Below are positions 53,401 to 62,442 of a stretch of DNA of 64,000 bases, piece by piece; position 1 is the first letter of the stretch, and each line of letters opens with the position of its first letter. The notes below the pieces were generated by a model. The model was given only the letters and a program-made list of their open reading frames with translations, made no database searches and was not told where the DNA came from. The stretch covers positions 4,083 through 68,082 of the forward strand of contig CAYPHA010000018.1 of NCBI GenBank assembly GCA_964410215.1, given 5' to 3'. Origin of the DNA: CAYPHA01 sp964410215. GTDB taxonomy: Bacteria > Calditrichota > Calditrichia > Calditrichales > CAYPHA01. The translations under genes were made by a program, and so were the position numbers.

Positions 53401-53504
53401 AATGCCTCCGGAATTTAACCAGGTTGTTGTTTACGGATAAAAATCATCTGTAATCTACATAATTTATCTAAATATTAAAATCGTTCTTTTCACTGGTGGA
53501 AGAT

Positions 53505-55298
53505 TTATAGCTTTTCGACATGGATATGCCAGGGACCAAATGATACCTCGGATAAATCAAGTACGGCTTCGAGGTCCAGATGCCCTTTTTCAAGTTCTAC
53601 ATTCTCGAACGTTACTTCATTTTCAGGCGGTAACACTTTTTTTTGAATACGCCGCTCATTGAGAAACAGATTAACGGGACCACCTTCTGCAACATTACGG
53701 AAGATTACGCGGATATTATACAGCCCGGTGGCAGCAACCCGGAGCAGCCAGGTCCCCCGGGCTTGATCCTGGCCCCATCCACCGGTTTCAGAGCGCCAGT
53801 CCTGACGGGTAAGCACAACCGGATTTTCATGCCGTGTCCCGACGATGATACGCTGCGGGGCATAATTATCCGGGCGGGTAGAGCTGACATCATCAAACCA
53901 GCGTTCATATTCTGTTTTCAGTTTTTCGGCAACCCCGGGATATTGTCCGATCACGTTCTTCGTTTCAAGGGGATCATTGACCATGTCATACAATTCAAAA
54001 TCAGGATTACCTTCGAAGTTCTCTGCGCCGAAACCGCTGGCATGCAGGAATTTCCAGCGCTGGTTACGTAAAGCAAAATTATTATATTTAACCGGTGCGT
54101 CACCCCGGTGTGACTGGATGACAATACTGCGGTCAGACCAGCTTCCGGTTACCTGCGGATCAAGAAGGGGAACCAGGCTCCGGCCGTCCATTTTTACGCC
54201 TTCAGGAGACGGAATATGACAGGCATCGAGTATGGTGGGCATGATATCGATATGGGCGGCCACATGGTCGTCTTTCATCCCAGGCTTGAATCGTGCCGGC
54301 CAGCGGATAAAAAACGGCGAGCGGATACCGCCTTCATAGACGGATGATTTCGAGCCCCTCATGCCGGCCACATACCGCTGGCCATTCGGTCCATTGTCAA
54401 CGAGGAAGATAATAATGGTATTATCTGCGAGTCCGGATTTCTCTAACCTCACCATCAGTTTGCCGATATTCTCGTCGACGTTAGTGATCATGGCGTAGAT
54501 TCGTGCCCGCTTGTCAGTGTCTGCTTCTTCCGGCAAAGGATGTCCCTCCTGCTGTGGAAACTGACTATTCTCCAGATCCATTTTTTTGTATTCTTCATAG
54601 AGCGATTCAGGAACATCATGAAAAGGACCATGTGGTGCATTGGTGGCGATATACATGAAAAAATTCTGTCCCTTTTCGTGAACCCGATCCATCCATTCCA
54701 TGCCCCGTTCAAAATACACGTCGGTACAATAACCTGTTTCATGGACCTTTTCTCCGTTATGAAATAACACCGGATCCGTATATTTCCCTTCTCCTTCGGG
54801 TGGATCGGCCGGCTGACCGATTCCCCCGCCGCGATGCATGAGTACCTCATCGAATCCCTGGTCCTGCGGCCGCATGGGATAGTTATCGCCGAGATGCCAC
54901 TTCCCGAAAATACCCGTCGCGTAACCGGCAGATGACATGGCTTCTGCGAGGGTCACTTCTTCCGGATTCATCATGGACCGGCCGATCCAGGTATCGACCA
55001 CACCGGTCCGGTAATTATAGCGACCGGTCATCAGGCAGGCGCGGGTCGGGGAACAAACCGGACTGACATAGAATTGCGTCATTTGCGCGCTTTCAGCAGC
55101 CAGTCTGTCCAGGTTCGGTGTTTTAATCACAGGATTACCTGTAACACCAAAATCGCCGTATCCCTGGTCATCGGTCATGATCAGTATGACATTGGGGCGT
55201 TCGGCGGTCGTGGGTTTACACGAGGGTATCAATGATGGCGCAGACAGAGCTGCAATACCCAGAGGGACCGTTTTAAGAAAATGGCGACGTGAAGGCAT
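53505..55298 (-). CDS. Exported sulfatase (arylsulfatase family)
   Basis: This 597-residue sulfatase has the metal-binding N-terminus NVILIMTDDQGYGDFG and the CxPxR signature VCSPTRACLMTGR at residues 81-93. Cys82 is the residue oxidised to formylglycine by a maturase. The GKWHLGDN block is also present. A Tat-like start RRHFLK and a possible lipobox (LIPSC) suggest export as a lipoprotein. It hydrolyses sulfate esters, probably of polysaccharides. It is followed 3' by a Pro/Trp-rich beta domain. Another sulfatase starts outside the window at 64000, so the region may be a sulfated-glycan locus. Confidence 0.94.
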   Translation of the reverse strand: MPSRRHFLKTVPLGIAALSAPSLIPSCKPTTAERPNVILIMTDDQGYGDFGVTGNPVIKTPNLDRLAAESAQMTQFYVSPVCSPTRACLMTGRYNYRTGVVDTWIGRSMMNPEEVTLAEAMSSAGYATGIFGKWHLGDNYPMRPQDQGFDEVLMHRGGGIGQPADPPEGEGKYTDPVLFHNGEKVHETGYCTDVYFERGMEWMDRVHEKGQNFFMYIATNAPHGPFHDVPESLYEEYKKMDLENSQFPQQEGHPLPEEADTDKRARIYAMITNVDENIGKLMVRLEKSGLADNTIIIFLVDNGPNGQRYVAGMRGSKSSVYEGGIRSPFFIRWPARFKPGMKDDHVAAHIDIMPTILDACHIPSPEGVKMDGRSLVPLLDPQVTGSWSDRSIVIQSHRGDAPVKYNNFALRNQRWKFLHASGFGAENFEGNPDFELYDMVNDPLETKNVIGQYPGVAEKLKTEYERWFDDVSSTRPDNYAPQRIIVGTRHENPVVLTRQDWRSETGGWGQDQARGTWLLRVAATGLYNIRVIFRNVAEGGPVNLFLNERRIQKKVLPPENEVTFENVELEKGHLDLEAVLDLSEVSFGPWHIHVEKL

Positions 55299-55531
55299 AA
55301 TAATCCCCTTATGCTATATTGTTTTTTGCATGAATCAAAAGTGAGTGCATTAAATCGGATTGAACCGGACGAGAATTATAATACAATATGAGACATGTAA
55401 TTGCAAACCATTCTGATGTGTCAGACCGGATTCAGATGTAATACTCATTTGAACCATTCGTGAACATTTTGTTAGAAAATGAGCGTATTATCCAACCAGT
55501 TATTCATTCGTAACCATATTAAGGGGGTCCC

Positions 55532-56641
55532 ATGAGTCGTCATTTTTTTAAATTCTTCTCTGTCTTTGCCGTTATGGCACTGTTTATTGGGTGTGAGCAG
55601 CTACCGACGCCTATTTCGGAATCCGGTTCCGGATCGGAAATGATCCGCCCGGCTGAACAACCGGATATTCAGCTGCGAAACGGTCATGCCGGTGAAATGG
55701 TTATTGCGGATCGGGCATCCGGCACTATCTCCGTGATCGATGTCAGTAAGGATGAGGTGATGGGTACCTATGCATTGCCGGAGGGGGACAGTCCGGCCGA
55801 GCCGATGTATGTTGTGTATGATTTCCGAACCCATACGGTATTTGTAGGGGACCGCGGAAACAACCGGGTTGTCGCATTTGATGCGGATGATTATTCGGTT
55901 AAAGCCATGATCCCTGCGGGAAACGGCGTATTCCATATGTGGGCGGATCCACGCGGGAAACAATTGTGGGTCAATAATGACATCGATAAAACCATAACGA
56001 TTATTGATCCCACCCGCTATTCCGTTGTGCATACGCTGTCCATGCCGGAGGATCTGGCCGCTGATGGCGGCAAACCGCATGATGTGATCCTCGATCCCAC
56101 AAGCCGGCTGGCCTATGTATCAATACTGGGGCTGAGCGGGGATTCCGATTATGTCGTTCAATATAACACCCGAAATTTTCTGGAGATGGGCCGCGCTGCT
56201 GTTGGTAAAGATCCGCATCTTTCGCTGACACAGAAAAACAAACTGCTCTATGTCCCCTGCCAGAACAGCGATGCGGTTTATATCCTCAACCGTTATTCAA
56301 TGGAAGTTGAAAAAGTATTGGATGTTCCCGGTGCACATGGTGCCGGTATGATGCTACGGGGACGGACATTCTACACCACCAATCTGCCCGGTGGCGGACC
56401 GGAAGGATTGTGGACGATCGATGTACGTACCAATATGGTTCTTGCCCATACCGATGCTCCGACAGCCATTCCACATAATATCGCACTGACACCGGATGGC
56501 AGCAAATTGTATGTCACCCACTCTGGAGGAACCGCTAATACGGTTTCGGTCTTTAAAATTGAAAGGGGAGAACAGGTACCGGAGTATGTTACGTCCGTTA
56601 CCGTCGGATTTAATCCTTTCGGCCTGGCTTATGCCCGTTAA
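55532..56641 (+). CDS. YncE-like YVTN beta-propeller lipoprotein
   Basis: This 369-residue protein has a lipobox FIGC (Cys21) after a hydrophobic leader and about six to seven YVTN-type blades (for example ADRASGTISVIDVSKDE, NPARYSVV-like and ALTPDGSKLYVTHSGG). These proteins are extracytoplasmic beta-propellers, often near redox or metal systems. An AAGGGGG site precedes the ATG. It is divergent from the sulfatase across a 234-base gap. Confidence 0.88.
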   Translation: MSRHFFKFFSVFAVMALFIGCEQLPTPISESGSGSEMIRPAEQPDIQLRNGHAGEMVIADRASGTISVIDVSKDEVMGTYALPEGDSPAEPMYVVYDFRTHTVFVGDRGNNRVVAFDADDYSVKAMIPAGNGVFHMWADPRGKQLWVNNDIDKTITIIDPTRYSVVHTLSMPEDLAADGGKPHDVILDPTSRLAYVSILGLSGDSDYVVQYNTRNFLEMGRAAVGKDPHLSLTQKNKLLYVPCQNSDAVYILNRYSMEVEKVLDVPGAHGAGMMLRGRTFYTTNLPGGGPEGLWTIDVRTNMVLAHTDAPTAIPHNIALTPDGSKLYVTHSGGTANTVSVFKIERGEQVPEYVTSVTVGFNPFGLAYAR

Positions 56642-56668
56642 TCGATGTGTCTGAAAGTACAGTACTAA

Positions 56669-56713
56669 ACGCATCCTGATCCGGGCTGCACGGTCCGGAA
56701 GGATGCGTTTTTA
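56669..56713 (+). terminator. Intrinsic terminator after the YncE-like lipoprotein gene
   Basis: ACGCATCCT (56669-56677) pairs with AGGATGCGT (56700-56708), with further pairing inside, followed by TTTTTAA. It sits 28 bases after the YncE stop and just before the STAS gene stop, so it probably serves as a bidirectional terminator for these convergent genes. Confidence 0.85.
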
Positions 56714-56717
56714 ATTT

Positions 56718-57089
56718 TTATGCGACTTTTTTGTCAAACTCGATAGCGTCGTTAATGGTGGGAACGTAGTGGATATTGGATAAGTTATTTTTCTGGTCGA
56801 GCTTTGATAAATATACCAGCAATGGTTTTGACTTACCTACCACCCTGATCACTCTGCCAACCTTGAATAATTCCTGCGTCTTCAGATGAAGGTTGATCAG
56901 CAAAAGCAATTCCTCGTTGGAGTTCAATTTCAGGCCGGACAGGTCGGTGATAATGGTAAAATTATCATCGAGATGCTGCAGCGCTTCGAAGAAACGCTTG
57001 AGATTGATCGAAGCTTCCGATTTTCGTATTACCCCGTTAAGAATAAGGAAAACGCGGTTTTCTGATTTGTCGAGATTAATTGTAATCAT
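56718..57089 (-). CDS. STAS-domain protein
   Basis: This 123-residue protein has a STAS-like pattern: MITINLDKSENRVFLILNG, the central IITDLSGLKLNSNEELLLL helix, and a following beta-strand with GRVIRVVGKSKPLLVYL. STAS domains mediate phospho-dependent partner switching in sigma-factor or transporter control. The usual phospho-Ser region reads LSGLKLNSNEEL, so Ser is present but the context is weak. No anti-sigma factor or kinase gene is adjacent. Role unassigned. Confidence 0.7.
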   Translation of the reverse strand: MITINLDKSENRVFLILNGVIRKSEASINLKRFFEALQHLDDNFTIITDLSGLKLNSNEELLLLINLHLKTQELFKVGRVIRVVGKSKPLLVYLSKLDQKNNLSNIHYVPTINDAIEFDKKVA

Positions 57090-57260
57090 TATGCCAACCG
57101 GTTATTATATTCGACTTTTTCTGATTCCCAAAATAATATTATAAGTGGTCGGTTGAAAATGAACAAGCATTAATAAAAATTGCCGGAACCCTATAAATTT
57201 TTTGCACTAAAAGGCTTTTTATTTCATATTGATCCAAAGTTCTACCCTGAAAAGGCTCCA

Positions 57261-58415
57261 ATGAAAGCGAATCCCATATATTTTGACAACGCTGCCACTT
57301 CCTGGCCCAAGCCTGCCTGTGTTTCCGAAGCTGTTCAAGCCTATCTGAATGACATCGGAGCGAATCCGGGACGTTCCGGACATCGTGCGTCCATGGAAGG
57401 GGGCAGAATTGTCTATGCAGCGCGGGAGGCGGTGGCCGGACTTGTTCATGCGCCGGACCCGTTAAAGGTGGTTTTTACCAAAAATGTGACAGAAGCCCTG
57501 AATCTTGCGCTCCTGGGACTGCTGCGAGCGGGTGATCATGTCGTTACCAGCGGAATGGAACACAATGCCATGATGCGTCCGCTGCGCCATTTGGAGAAAT
57601 CCGGTGTTCAACTCTCGGTGCTTCGCTGCAACAGGGAAGGTTTCCTGGATCCCGATGACATCCGCAAAGAAATTCGCAGGAATACACGGATGATCGCGCT
57701 GAACCATGCTTCTAATGTTACCGGAACCATCCAGCCGCTCAGAGAAGTCGGAAAAATTGCCCGGGAACATGATCTGCTCTTTCTGGTTGACACGGCACAG
57801 ACCGCCGGTGCTTACCCGCTGGATATGTCGGCGGATTTTATTGATCTACTCGGTTTTACAGGACATAAGTCACTGTATGGATTGCCCGGAACCGGGGGGC
57901 TGGTCATCGGTGACCGTGTCGATCTTTCCCGCTTTGATCCGTTGTACCGGGGTGGAACGGGAAGCCGCTCCGAGCATGAAGTACAGCCGGATTTCCTTCC
58001 CGATAAGTTTGAAAGCGGCACCCTGAATTTCGTTGGCCTGGCCGCTCTTAAGGCAAGTATTGACTGGCTCAATCAAACCGGCCTGGATCAGATTCGTCAT
58101 CATGAAAAGAAGCTCACCCAAATCCTGCTGAATGCGCTGTCCGATATGGATAAAATAACCATTTTCGGGCCCAAATATCCTGCCGGACAAACGTCAACAA
58201 TATCTTTTACCATCGAAAACCATGATTCGGCAGAAACAGCCCTGCTGCTTGAGGAGAAAGCAGGTGTCCTTTGTCGCGCAGGTTTGCACTGCGCCCCTGC
58301 GGCCCACCGGACGATCGGGACATTTCCGCAAGGCACGATCCGTTTCGGTTTGGGGTATTTTAACAGTGAAGCTGAAATTGATCAGGCTGTTGCTGTCATC
58401 AGGGATCTGGTATAA
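57261..58415 (+). CDS. Class V aminotransferase, cysteine-desulfurase family
   Basis: This 384-residue PLP enzyme has the start YFDNAATSWPKP, His101 in GMEHNAMMRP, Lys203 in FTGHKSLYGLPGTGG, and Cys344 in RAGLHCAP, the RxGxHCA motif where cysteine desulfurases/selenocysteine lyases have the catalytic Cys. It probably liberates sulfur or selenium from cysteine or selenocysteine. I start it at 57261 with AAAAGG; the upstream frame lacks a site. The DUF3343 gene starts on its stop codon (TAATG), so the two are translationally coupled. Confidence 0.9.
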   Translation: MKANPIYFDNAATSWPKPACVSEAVQAYLNDIGANPGRSGHRASMEGGRIVYAAREAVAGLVHAPDPLKVVFTKNVTEALNLALLGLLRAGDHVVTSGMEHNAMMRPLRHLEKSGVQLSVLRCNREGFLDPDDIRKEIRRNTRMIALNHASNVTGTIQPLREVGKIAREHDLLFLVDTAQTAGAYPLDMSADFIDLLGFTGHKSLYGLPGTGGLVIGDRVDLSRFDPLYRGGTGSRSEHEVQPDFLPDKFESGTLNFVGLAALKASIDWLNQTGLDQIRHHEKKLTQILLNALSDMDKITIFGPKYPAGQTSTISFTIENHDSAETALLLEEKAGVLCRAGLHCAPAAHRTIGTFPQGTIRFGLGYFNSEAEIDQAVAVIRDLV

Positions 58416-58660
58416 TGAACGGCGCAATAAATCGGCAATATAGTGTGATACTGATGCCATCGACCTCTCACGCGATGAAAGCGGAAACAATCCTGCTGAA
58501 AAACGGGACAGCGTACAAACTGATACCTGTGCCCCGGCATATCAGCTCTGATTGCGGTGTTTGCATCAGGGTTCATACGATTGATCTGGAAAATAGTTTA
58601 CAGAATCTGAGCAGGGGTGGTGTGACCGTTCAGGGAACGGTTCCATTGAAATCCTCCTGA
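58415..58660 (+). CDS. DUF3343 protein (putative Se/S carrier)
   Basis: This 81-residue protein matches DUF3343: VILMPSTSHAMKAE, KLIPVPRHISSDCGVCIRV, and the SRGGVTVQGTVP tail. The family is described as putative sulfur/selenium carriers that travel with class V desulfurase-type enzymes and YedF. The Cys pair in CGVC is the likely carrier site. The ATG overlaps the aminotransferase stop. The function is inferred from family and context. Confidence 0.88.
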   Translation: MNGAINRQYSVILMPSTSHAMKAETILLKNGTAYKLIPVPRHISSDCGVCIRVHTIDLENSLQNLSRGGVTVQGTVPLKSS

Positions 58661-58727
58661 AAGACTCCTGTGATGCCAGCTAACACATATCCTGTTTCAT
58701 GATGGAAGCAGATCAAAAAGGCCTTGA

Positions 58728-60170
58728 ATGAAAGAATCCCCTGAAACAGAAAAATCCGGTATCGGGCAGAACTCCCGTGCTTCCCGTCATACCATCTGGC
58801 AGGAATTGAAAGAAGCGATTCGGGGCAGTGAGGCTGATTTTACACGGATCAGCATAAGGAAAGCCCTGTTCCTGCTCGCCGTTCCGATGATTCTGGAACT
58901 GATCATGGAATCCACCTTTGCGGTAGTGGATATCTATTTTGTGGGTAAGCTCGGCGCATCGGCGGTTGCGACGGTCGGATTGACGGAAACCTACCTCTTT
59001 CTTCTTTATTCCATTGCGATGGGATTGTCGGTAGCGGTTACGGCAATCGTCGCCAGACGTGTCGGTGAAGGAGATAAAGAACGCGCCGGTCTGACCGCCG
59101 TACAATCCATATTGATTGCCACCATCTCCTCCCTTCCGTTTTCCATTGCCGGAATTTTCTTTGCGAAAGATCTTCTCGCTCTGATGGGCGGCGATGGATG
59201 GGTTCTGGAACACGGCTATCGTTACGCTCAATGGATGCTGGGCGGTAATGGCGTGATCATGCTGTTGTTTGTCATTAACGCCATATTCCGGGGCGCGGGT
59301 GATGCGGCCATCGCCATGCGCGTGCTCTGGCTGGCCAACGGATTGAATATTATTTTAGATCCGGTGCTCATTTATGGAATAGGCCCGTTCCCGGAACTGG
59401 GCATTCAGGGTGCGGCCATTGCCACGAATATCGGCCGGGGAGCGGGCGTTCTGGCACAATTATGGTTTCTTTTAAAGGGCGGAAAACATATTCGTGTGCT
59501 CCGGTCTCATATCCATGTGAACGGTAAGATTATCGGCAATATCATCAGGACGTCCCTGGGTGGCATCGCACAGGCTCTTATCGCCATGACCTCCTGGATC
59601 TTTATTATGCGTATCATTGCCGCTTTTGGCAGCCAGGCGGTCGCCGGTGCGACCATCGCGCTACGGATAATGATGTTCACCATGATGCCGGCCTGGGGAT
59701 TGTCGAATGCCGTCGCGACGCTGGTCGGACAGAATCTGGGTGCGCAGCATCCCGACCGTGCTGAGCGTGCGGTCTGGGTAACAGGCTTCTGGAATATGCT
59801 GTTTCTGATCGGGGTATCGGTTTTCTATTTCATCTACAGTGATTTCCTGGTCAGTATTTTTACTGAGGATACCGGAGTGATTCGAGTGGGTGGTGAATGG
59901 CTGCGGATCGTTTCCTATTCCTATTTCGTCTATGCCTGGTGGATGGTGGCGATACAGGCTTTCAACGGTGCCGGTGATACGATTACGCCTACAAAAATAA
60001 ACCTGGTTTTCTTCTGGCTGATACAGATTCCGTTGTCGTATGTCATGTCTATAACCTGGGATATGAACTATGCAGGCGTATTCTGGGCCATCATGATTTC
60101 GGAAACCGCTGTCGGTCTGTTTACGTTCTGGCTGTTTACCAGAGGCGGCTGGAAAAAGGCCGAGGTATGA
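58728..60170 (+). CDS. MATE-family efflux transporter
   Basis: This 480-residue inner-membrane protein has twelve helices in the two-fold MATE arrangement, beginning LFLLAVPMILELIMESTFAVVDIYFVGKLGA and including WILRGAG-like NAIFRGAGDAAIAMR and ALRIMMFTMMPAWGLSNAVATLVGQNLGA. It expels cationic drugs or metabolites using Na+ or H+ gradients. A 44-residue polar N-terminal extension precedes the first helix. It lies 68 bases after the DUF3343 gene on the same strand. A link to sulfur/selenium metabolism is not shown. Confidence 0.95.
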   Translation: MKESPETEKSGIGQNSRASRHTIWQELKEAIRGSEADFTRISIRKALFLLAVPMILELIMESTFAVVDIYFVGKLGASAVATVGLTETYLFLLYSIAMGLSVAVTAIVARRVGEGDKERAGLTAVQSILIATISSLPFSIAGIFFAKDLLALMGGDGWVLEHGYRYAQWMLGGNGVIMLLFVINAIFRGAGDAAIAMRVLWLANGLNIILDPVLIYGIGPFPELGIQGAAIATNIGRGAGVLAQLWFLLKGGKHIRVLRSHIHVNGKIIGNIIRTSLGGIAQALIAMTSWIFIMRIIAAFGSQAVAGATIALRIMMFTMMPAWGLSNAVATLVGQNLGAQHPDRAERAVWVTGFWNMLFLIGVSVFYFIYSDFLVSIFTEDTGVIRVGGEWLRIVSYSYFVYAWWMVAIQAFNGAGDTITPTKINLVFFWLIQIPLSYVMSITWDMNYAGVFWAIMISETAVGLFTFWLFTRGGWKKAEV

Positions 60171-60509
60171 ATAGAGCTCTGTATGTAACGCCATCCCTGC
60201 ATGTAACATTATGAATATGGTTGAAGGTGTGTACGCTTTTCATATGGAAAATGAGATTACGGTAAGAAATGTAAAAGATCATATTGATTTAATTTGTCAT
60301 ACCGGTTCTTTCTCCGGTGATTGGAAGGCCTTTTTTTCACCAGGATAAATGCTGGTGATGGTACAACAGATAAAAGGAATTACCACAGTGTACTATCACC
60401 AGCTTTTAAGCTGGTGTAAAAGACCATACATTATAGATAATGTTAATAAATAGACCAGGCTGGTTCACCGTTAAATGAATGAATATAGTATTCAGAAAGG
60501 GATATAATC
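60171..60509. other. Gap between the MATE and YedF-like genes with a REPIN-like element
   Basis: This 339-base stretch has no clear gene. It contains the double-hairpin element at 60337-60416. A 45-codon frame at 60211-60348 runs into the first hairpin and shows no known motif or ribosome site, so I do not call it. Upstream of the YedF-like ATG a ribosome site (AAAGGG) is present. Confidence 0.6.
60337..60416. repeat. REPIN-like double hairpin
   Basis: TCACCAG (60337-60343) pairs with CTGGTGA (60352-60358). CACCAGCTTTTAAGCTGGTG at 60397-60416 is a perfect 9-base stem with a two-base loop. Two hairpins with the same CACCAG core, separated by about 40 bases, match the layout of REP doublets mobilised by RAYT-type transposases. 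A related pair lies at 63088-63188. Confidence 0.65.
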
Positions 60510-60869
60510 ATGGCAATGAAGAACAACGTCGATACGGATTTTGTGATCGTTATAAATAACGAAATCATGGGGCATGGCGATGCCGAACTGGGCGGCATTT
60601 TGATCCGGAGCTTCCTCCACACGCTCACGGAAGCTAAAACGATACCCCATAAACTGATTTTTTATAATTCAGGGGTCAAGCTGGTGGTCGACGGTTCACC
60701 CGTCCTTGCCGATCTGCACGAGCTGCAGAAACAGGGCGTTACCATTCTTGCCTGCGGCACCTGCCTGGGTCATTTCGGCCTGAAAGAAAAAATCGCTGCC
60801 GGTGAAGTGTCCAATATGTATGATATTACGGATACGCTGACGGGAGCCGGCAAAGTTGTTACCCTATAA
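60510..60869 (+). CDS. YedF C-terminal-domain (DsrE-like) selenium/sulfur protein
   Basis: This 119-residue protein matches the C-terminal DsrE-like half of YedF: FVIVINNEIMGHGDAELGGIL, LIFYNSGVKLVVDGSPVLADL, ILACGTCLGHFGLKEK and the terminal GEVSNMYDITDTLTGAGKVV. The CGTC motif is the expected reactive pair. The N-terminal TusA/SirA-like half of typical YedF is absent. YedF is tied to selenium metabolism. It starts 340 bases after the MATE gene, with AAAGGG before the ATG. Together with the class V aminotransferase and DUF3343 it makes a sulfur/selenium set; selD and selU are not seen. Confidence 0.9.
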   Translation: MAMKNNVDTDFVIVINNEIMGHGDAELGGILIRSFLHTLTEAKTIPHKLIFYNSGVKLVVDGSPVLADLHELQKQGVTILACGTCLGHFGLKEKIAAGEVSNMYDITDTLTGAGKVVTL

Positions 60870-60901
60870 ACTATTCCGTATTTTTAATTTTTTTTACAGC
60901 G

Positions 60902-61315
60902 CTAAAAATCCATTTTCCGTCGTGTCTCTTTAAGTTTCTTATGTTTGGCCTTGCTTTCCAGACGTTTTATTTTTGAGCTGTGGGTGGGTTTGGTCGGAAT
61001 GCGTTTTTTTCGTTTGCGCGCAGCGGCATAAAGTAATTCCTTCAAACGCTGTAAAGCGGCCTCCCGGTTTTTATACTGACTTTTAAATTCCTGTGCTTTA
61101 ATAACGATAATACCATCTTTGCTTATCCGTGAATCCCTGGAACTCAGAAGCCGTTTTTTTACGGTATCCGGAAGAGACGAGGCCCTGATGTCAAAGCGCA
61201 GGTGTATGGCCGTTGCCACCTTGTTGACATTCTGTCCGCCGGATCCCTGCGACCGGATGGTCGTCATCTCTATTTCCCGGAGCGGTATAGCCACATTGTT
61301 TGAAATATAGAACAT
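60902..61315 (-). CDS. arfB: Alternative ribosome-rescue factor ArfB (peptidyl-tRNA hydrolase domain)
   Basis: This 137-residue release-factor-like protein contains the GGQ motif (SQGSGGQNVNK, Gln28) that hydrolyses peptidyl-tRNA. It then has ATAIHLRFDI and a basic C-terminal tail (RKKRIPTKPTHSSKIKRLESKAKHKKLKETRRK) that binds the mRNA entry channel. ArfB rescues stalled ribosomes without a stop codon. It has its own ATG at 61315 and is convergent with the YedF-like gene. No ssrA gene is seen in the window. Confidence 0.95.
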   Translation of the reverse strand: MFYISNNVAIPLREIEMTTIRSQGSGGQNVNKVATAIHLRFDIRASSLPDTVKKRLLSSRDSRISKDGIIVIKAQEFKSQYKNREAALQRLKELLYAAARKRKKRIPTKPTHSSKIKRLESKAKHKKLKETRRKMDF

Positions 61316-61424
61316 ATTCCTGCCCTTGGCTTTTATTTAATGGAATCAGGATTCCTGCTTTCGGGATAAACCCTGTTTATCAGGTTCATCGCTATATTAT
61401 GTATGGGAAGGCCCTGAATGCAAA

Positions 61425-61871
61425 TCAATCGTAAGCCCGGCGTGTGTCTTCATCGGCCAATACCGGTTGAATAAGATCTTGCCAACTACGCGATTCCCAT
61501 GTTCCCAGTTTCTTATGCGTTTCATAATATTTTTGTGGAATCGGATGTGTTCCGGGAATCGAATCGATGTGATAGTGTTCGGAAAGGAAATTCCGAAAAT
61601 GTTCGAGATAGGGACAGGGTGGGTAACCGACAATCAGGCCCGTAGCAAAATGGATCACTTCGGCACCATTTTTAATCATTTCTGCCGGTGCGTATTCGAC
61701 ATTCCCGCCGGGACAGCCCCCGCAGGAGGTATAACCGACGACCTCCACTTTCATGTCACTGTAAATAGCGAAGGCACCTTCCCTGTTTTTCAGGGAACGG
61801 AAGCATTTACCGCCGGCACAATCACGGTACCGCTCACAAATGATAATGCCGATTTTTTTAGTTTTTTCCAT
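61425..61871 (-). CDS. CGGC-domain protein
   Basis: This 148-residue protein has the CGGC motif in YTSCGGCPGGNVEY, an early ICERYRDCAGGKCFRSL Cys cluster, and GLIVGYPPCPYLEHF. The family is small, presumably metal- or Fe-S-binding, with unknown role. The frame starts inside the DUF134 gene (14-base overlap at 61858-61871), with an AGGAGG ribosome site inside the DUF134 coding sequence, so it is coupled to that regulator-like gene. Confidence 0.9.
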   Translation of the reverse strand: MEKTKKIGIIICERYRDCAGGKCFRSLKNREGAFAIYSDMKVEVVGYTSCGGCPGGNVEYAPAEMIKNGAEVIHFATGLIVGYPPCPYLEHFRNFLSEHYHIDSIPGTHPIPQKYYETHKKLGTWESRSWQDLIQPVLADEDTRRAYD

Positions 61872-62310
61872 GTTTGTTTTTCCTCCTTCCCGATTTCCCG
61901 TGATGACCGTGTATCAGGTTTTCCAGGTCTTCGGACCCGCACTCCGGACAGTTCTCCCTGTTGTCTTTTGCGGGGCTGGTCTGTTCTTCGCCGCATTCCC
62001 GGCAACGGTACAGCGCTTCGGCAAAGTCGACATTGCCGCCGTCGATGATCAGCTCCTGGCCTTCCACGATGGCTTTTGCCAGCTTCTGACGGGCCTGGTC
62101 GATCAGGCGGGTGAAGGTCGGACGTGAAATATCCATCAGCTCGGAGGCTTCCAGATGCTGCTTGCCGAGATAATCCGCCAGACGGATAGCCTCGTATTCA
62201 TCAAAGGTCAGGGAAACAATTTCCAGCATTTTCCGGGGAATGCCGCTTGGCTTGAAGTTTTTAAATTTAGGCGGGAGTTGAACGCGGCGCCTGCGATATG
62301 GACCTCTCAT
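61858..62310 (-). CDS. DUF134 family protein
   Basis: This 150-residue protein matches DUF134: a basic N-terminus (MRGPYRRRRV), a sigma-70 region-4-like HTH (LTFDEYEAIRLADYLGKQHLEASELMDISRPTFTRLID) and a C-terminal Cys part (YRCRECGEEQTSPAK, NCPECGSEDLENL). It is likely a DNA-binding regulator with a zinc ribbon. It is the upstream gene of the CGGC gene and overlaps it by 14 bases. DUF134 genes are often near Fe-S or metal-cofactor genes, which fits CGGC. No exact target is known. Confidence 0.92.
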   Translation of the reverse strand: MRGPYRRRRVQLPPKFKNFKPSGIPRKMLEIVSLTFDEYEAIRLADYLGKQHLEASELMDISRPTFTRLIDQARQKLAKAIVEGQELIIDGGNVDFAEALYRCRECGEEQTSPAKDNRENCPECGSEDLENLIHGHHGKSGRRKNKHGKN

Positions 62311-62442
62311 AATGCTTCCTGATTTAAATGCATTTTATTCTGCAATATAATGAACATATGTTCACTTGGCAAGCGGCAATGCACCGATACGGTTATTCGG
62401 CGGCTGATTTTTGGGAATTATGAGGCATGTAATGATATGCAA

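Noticed and set aside
60211..60348. A 45-codon frame between the MATE and YedF-like genes
   Set aside because: It has no ribosome site, no known motif, and its end runs into a repeat hairpin.
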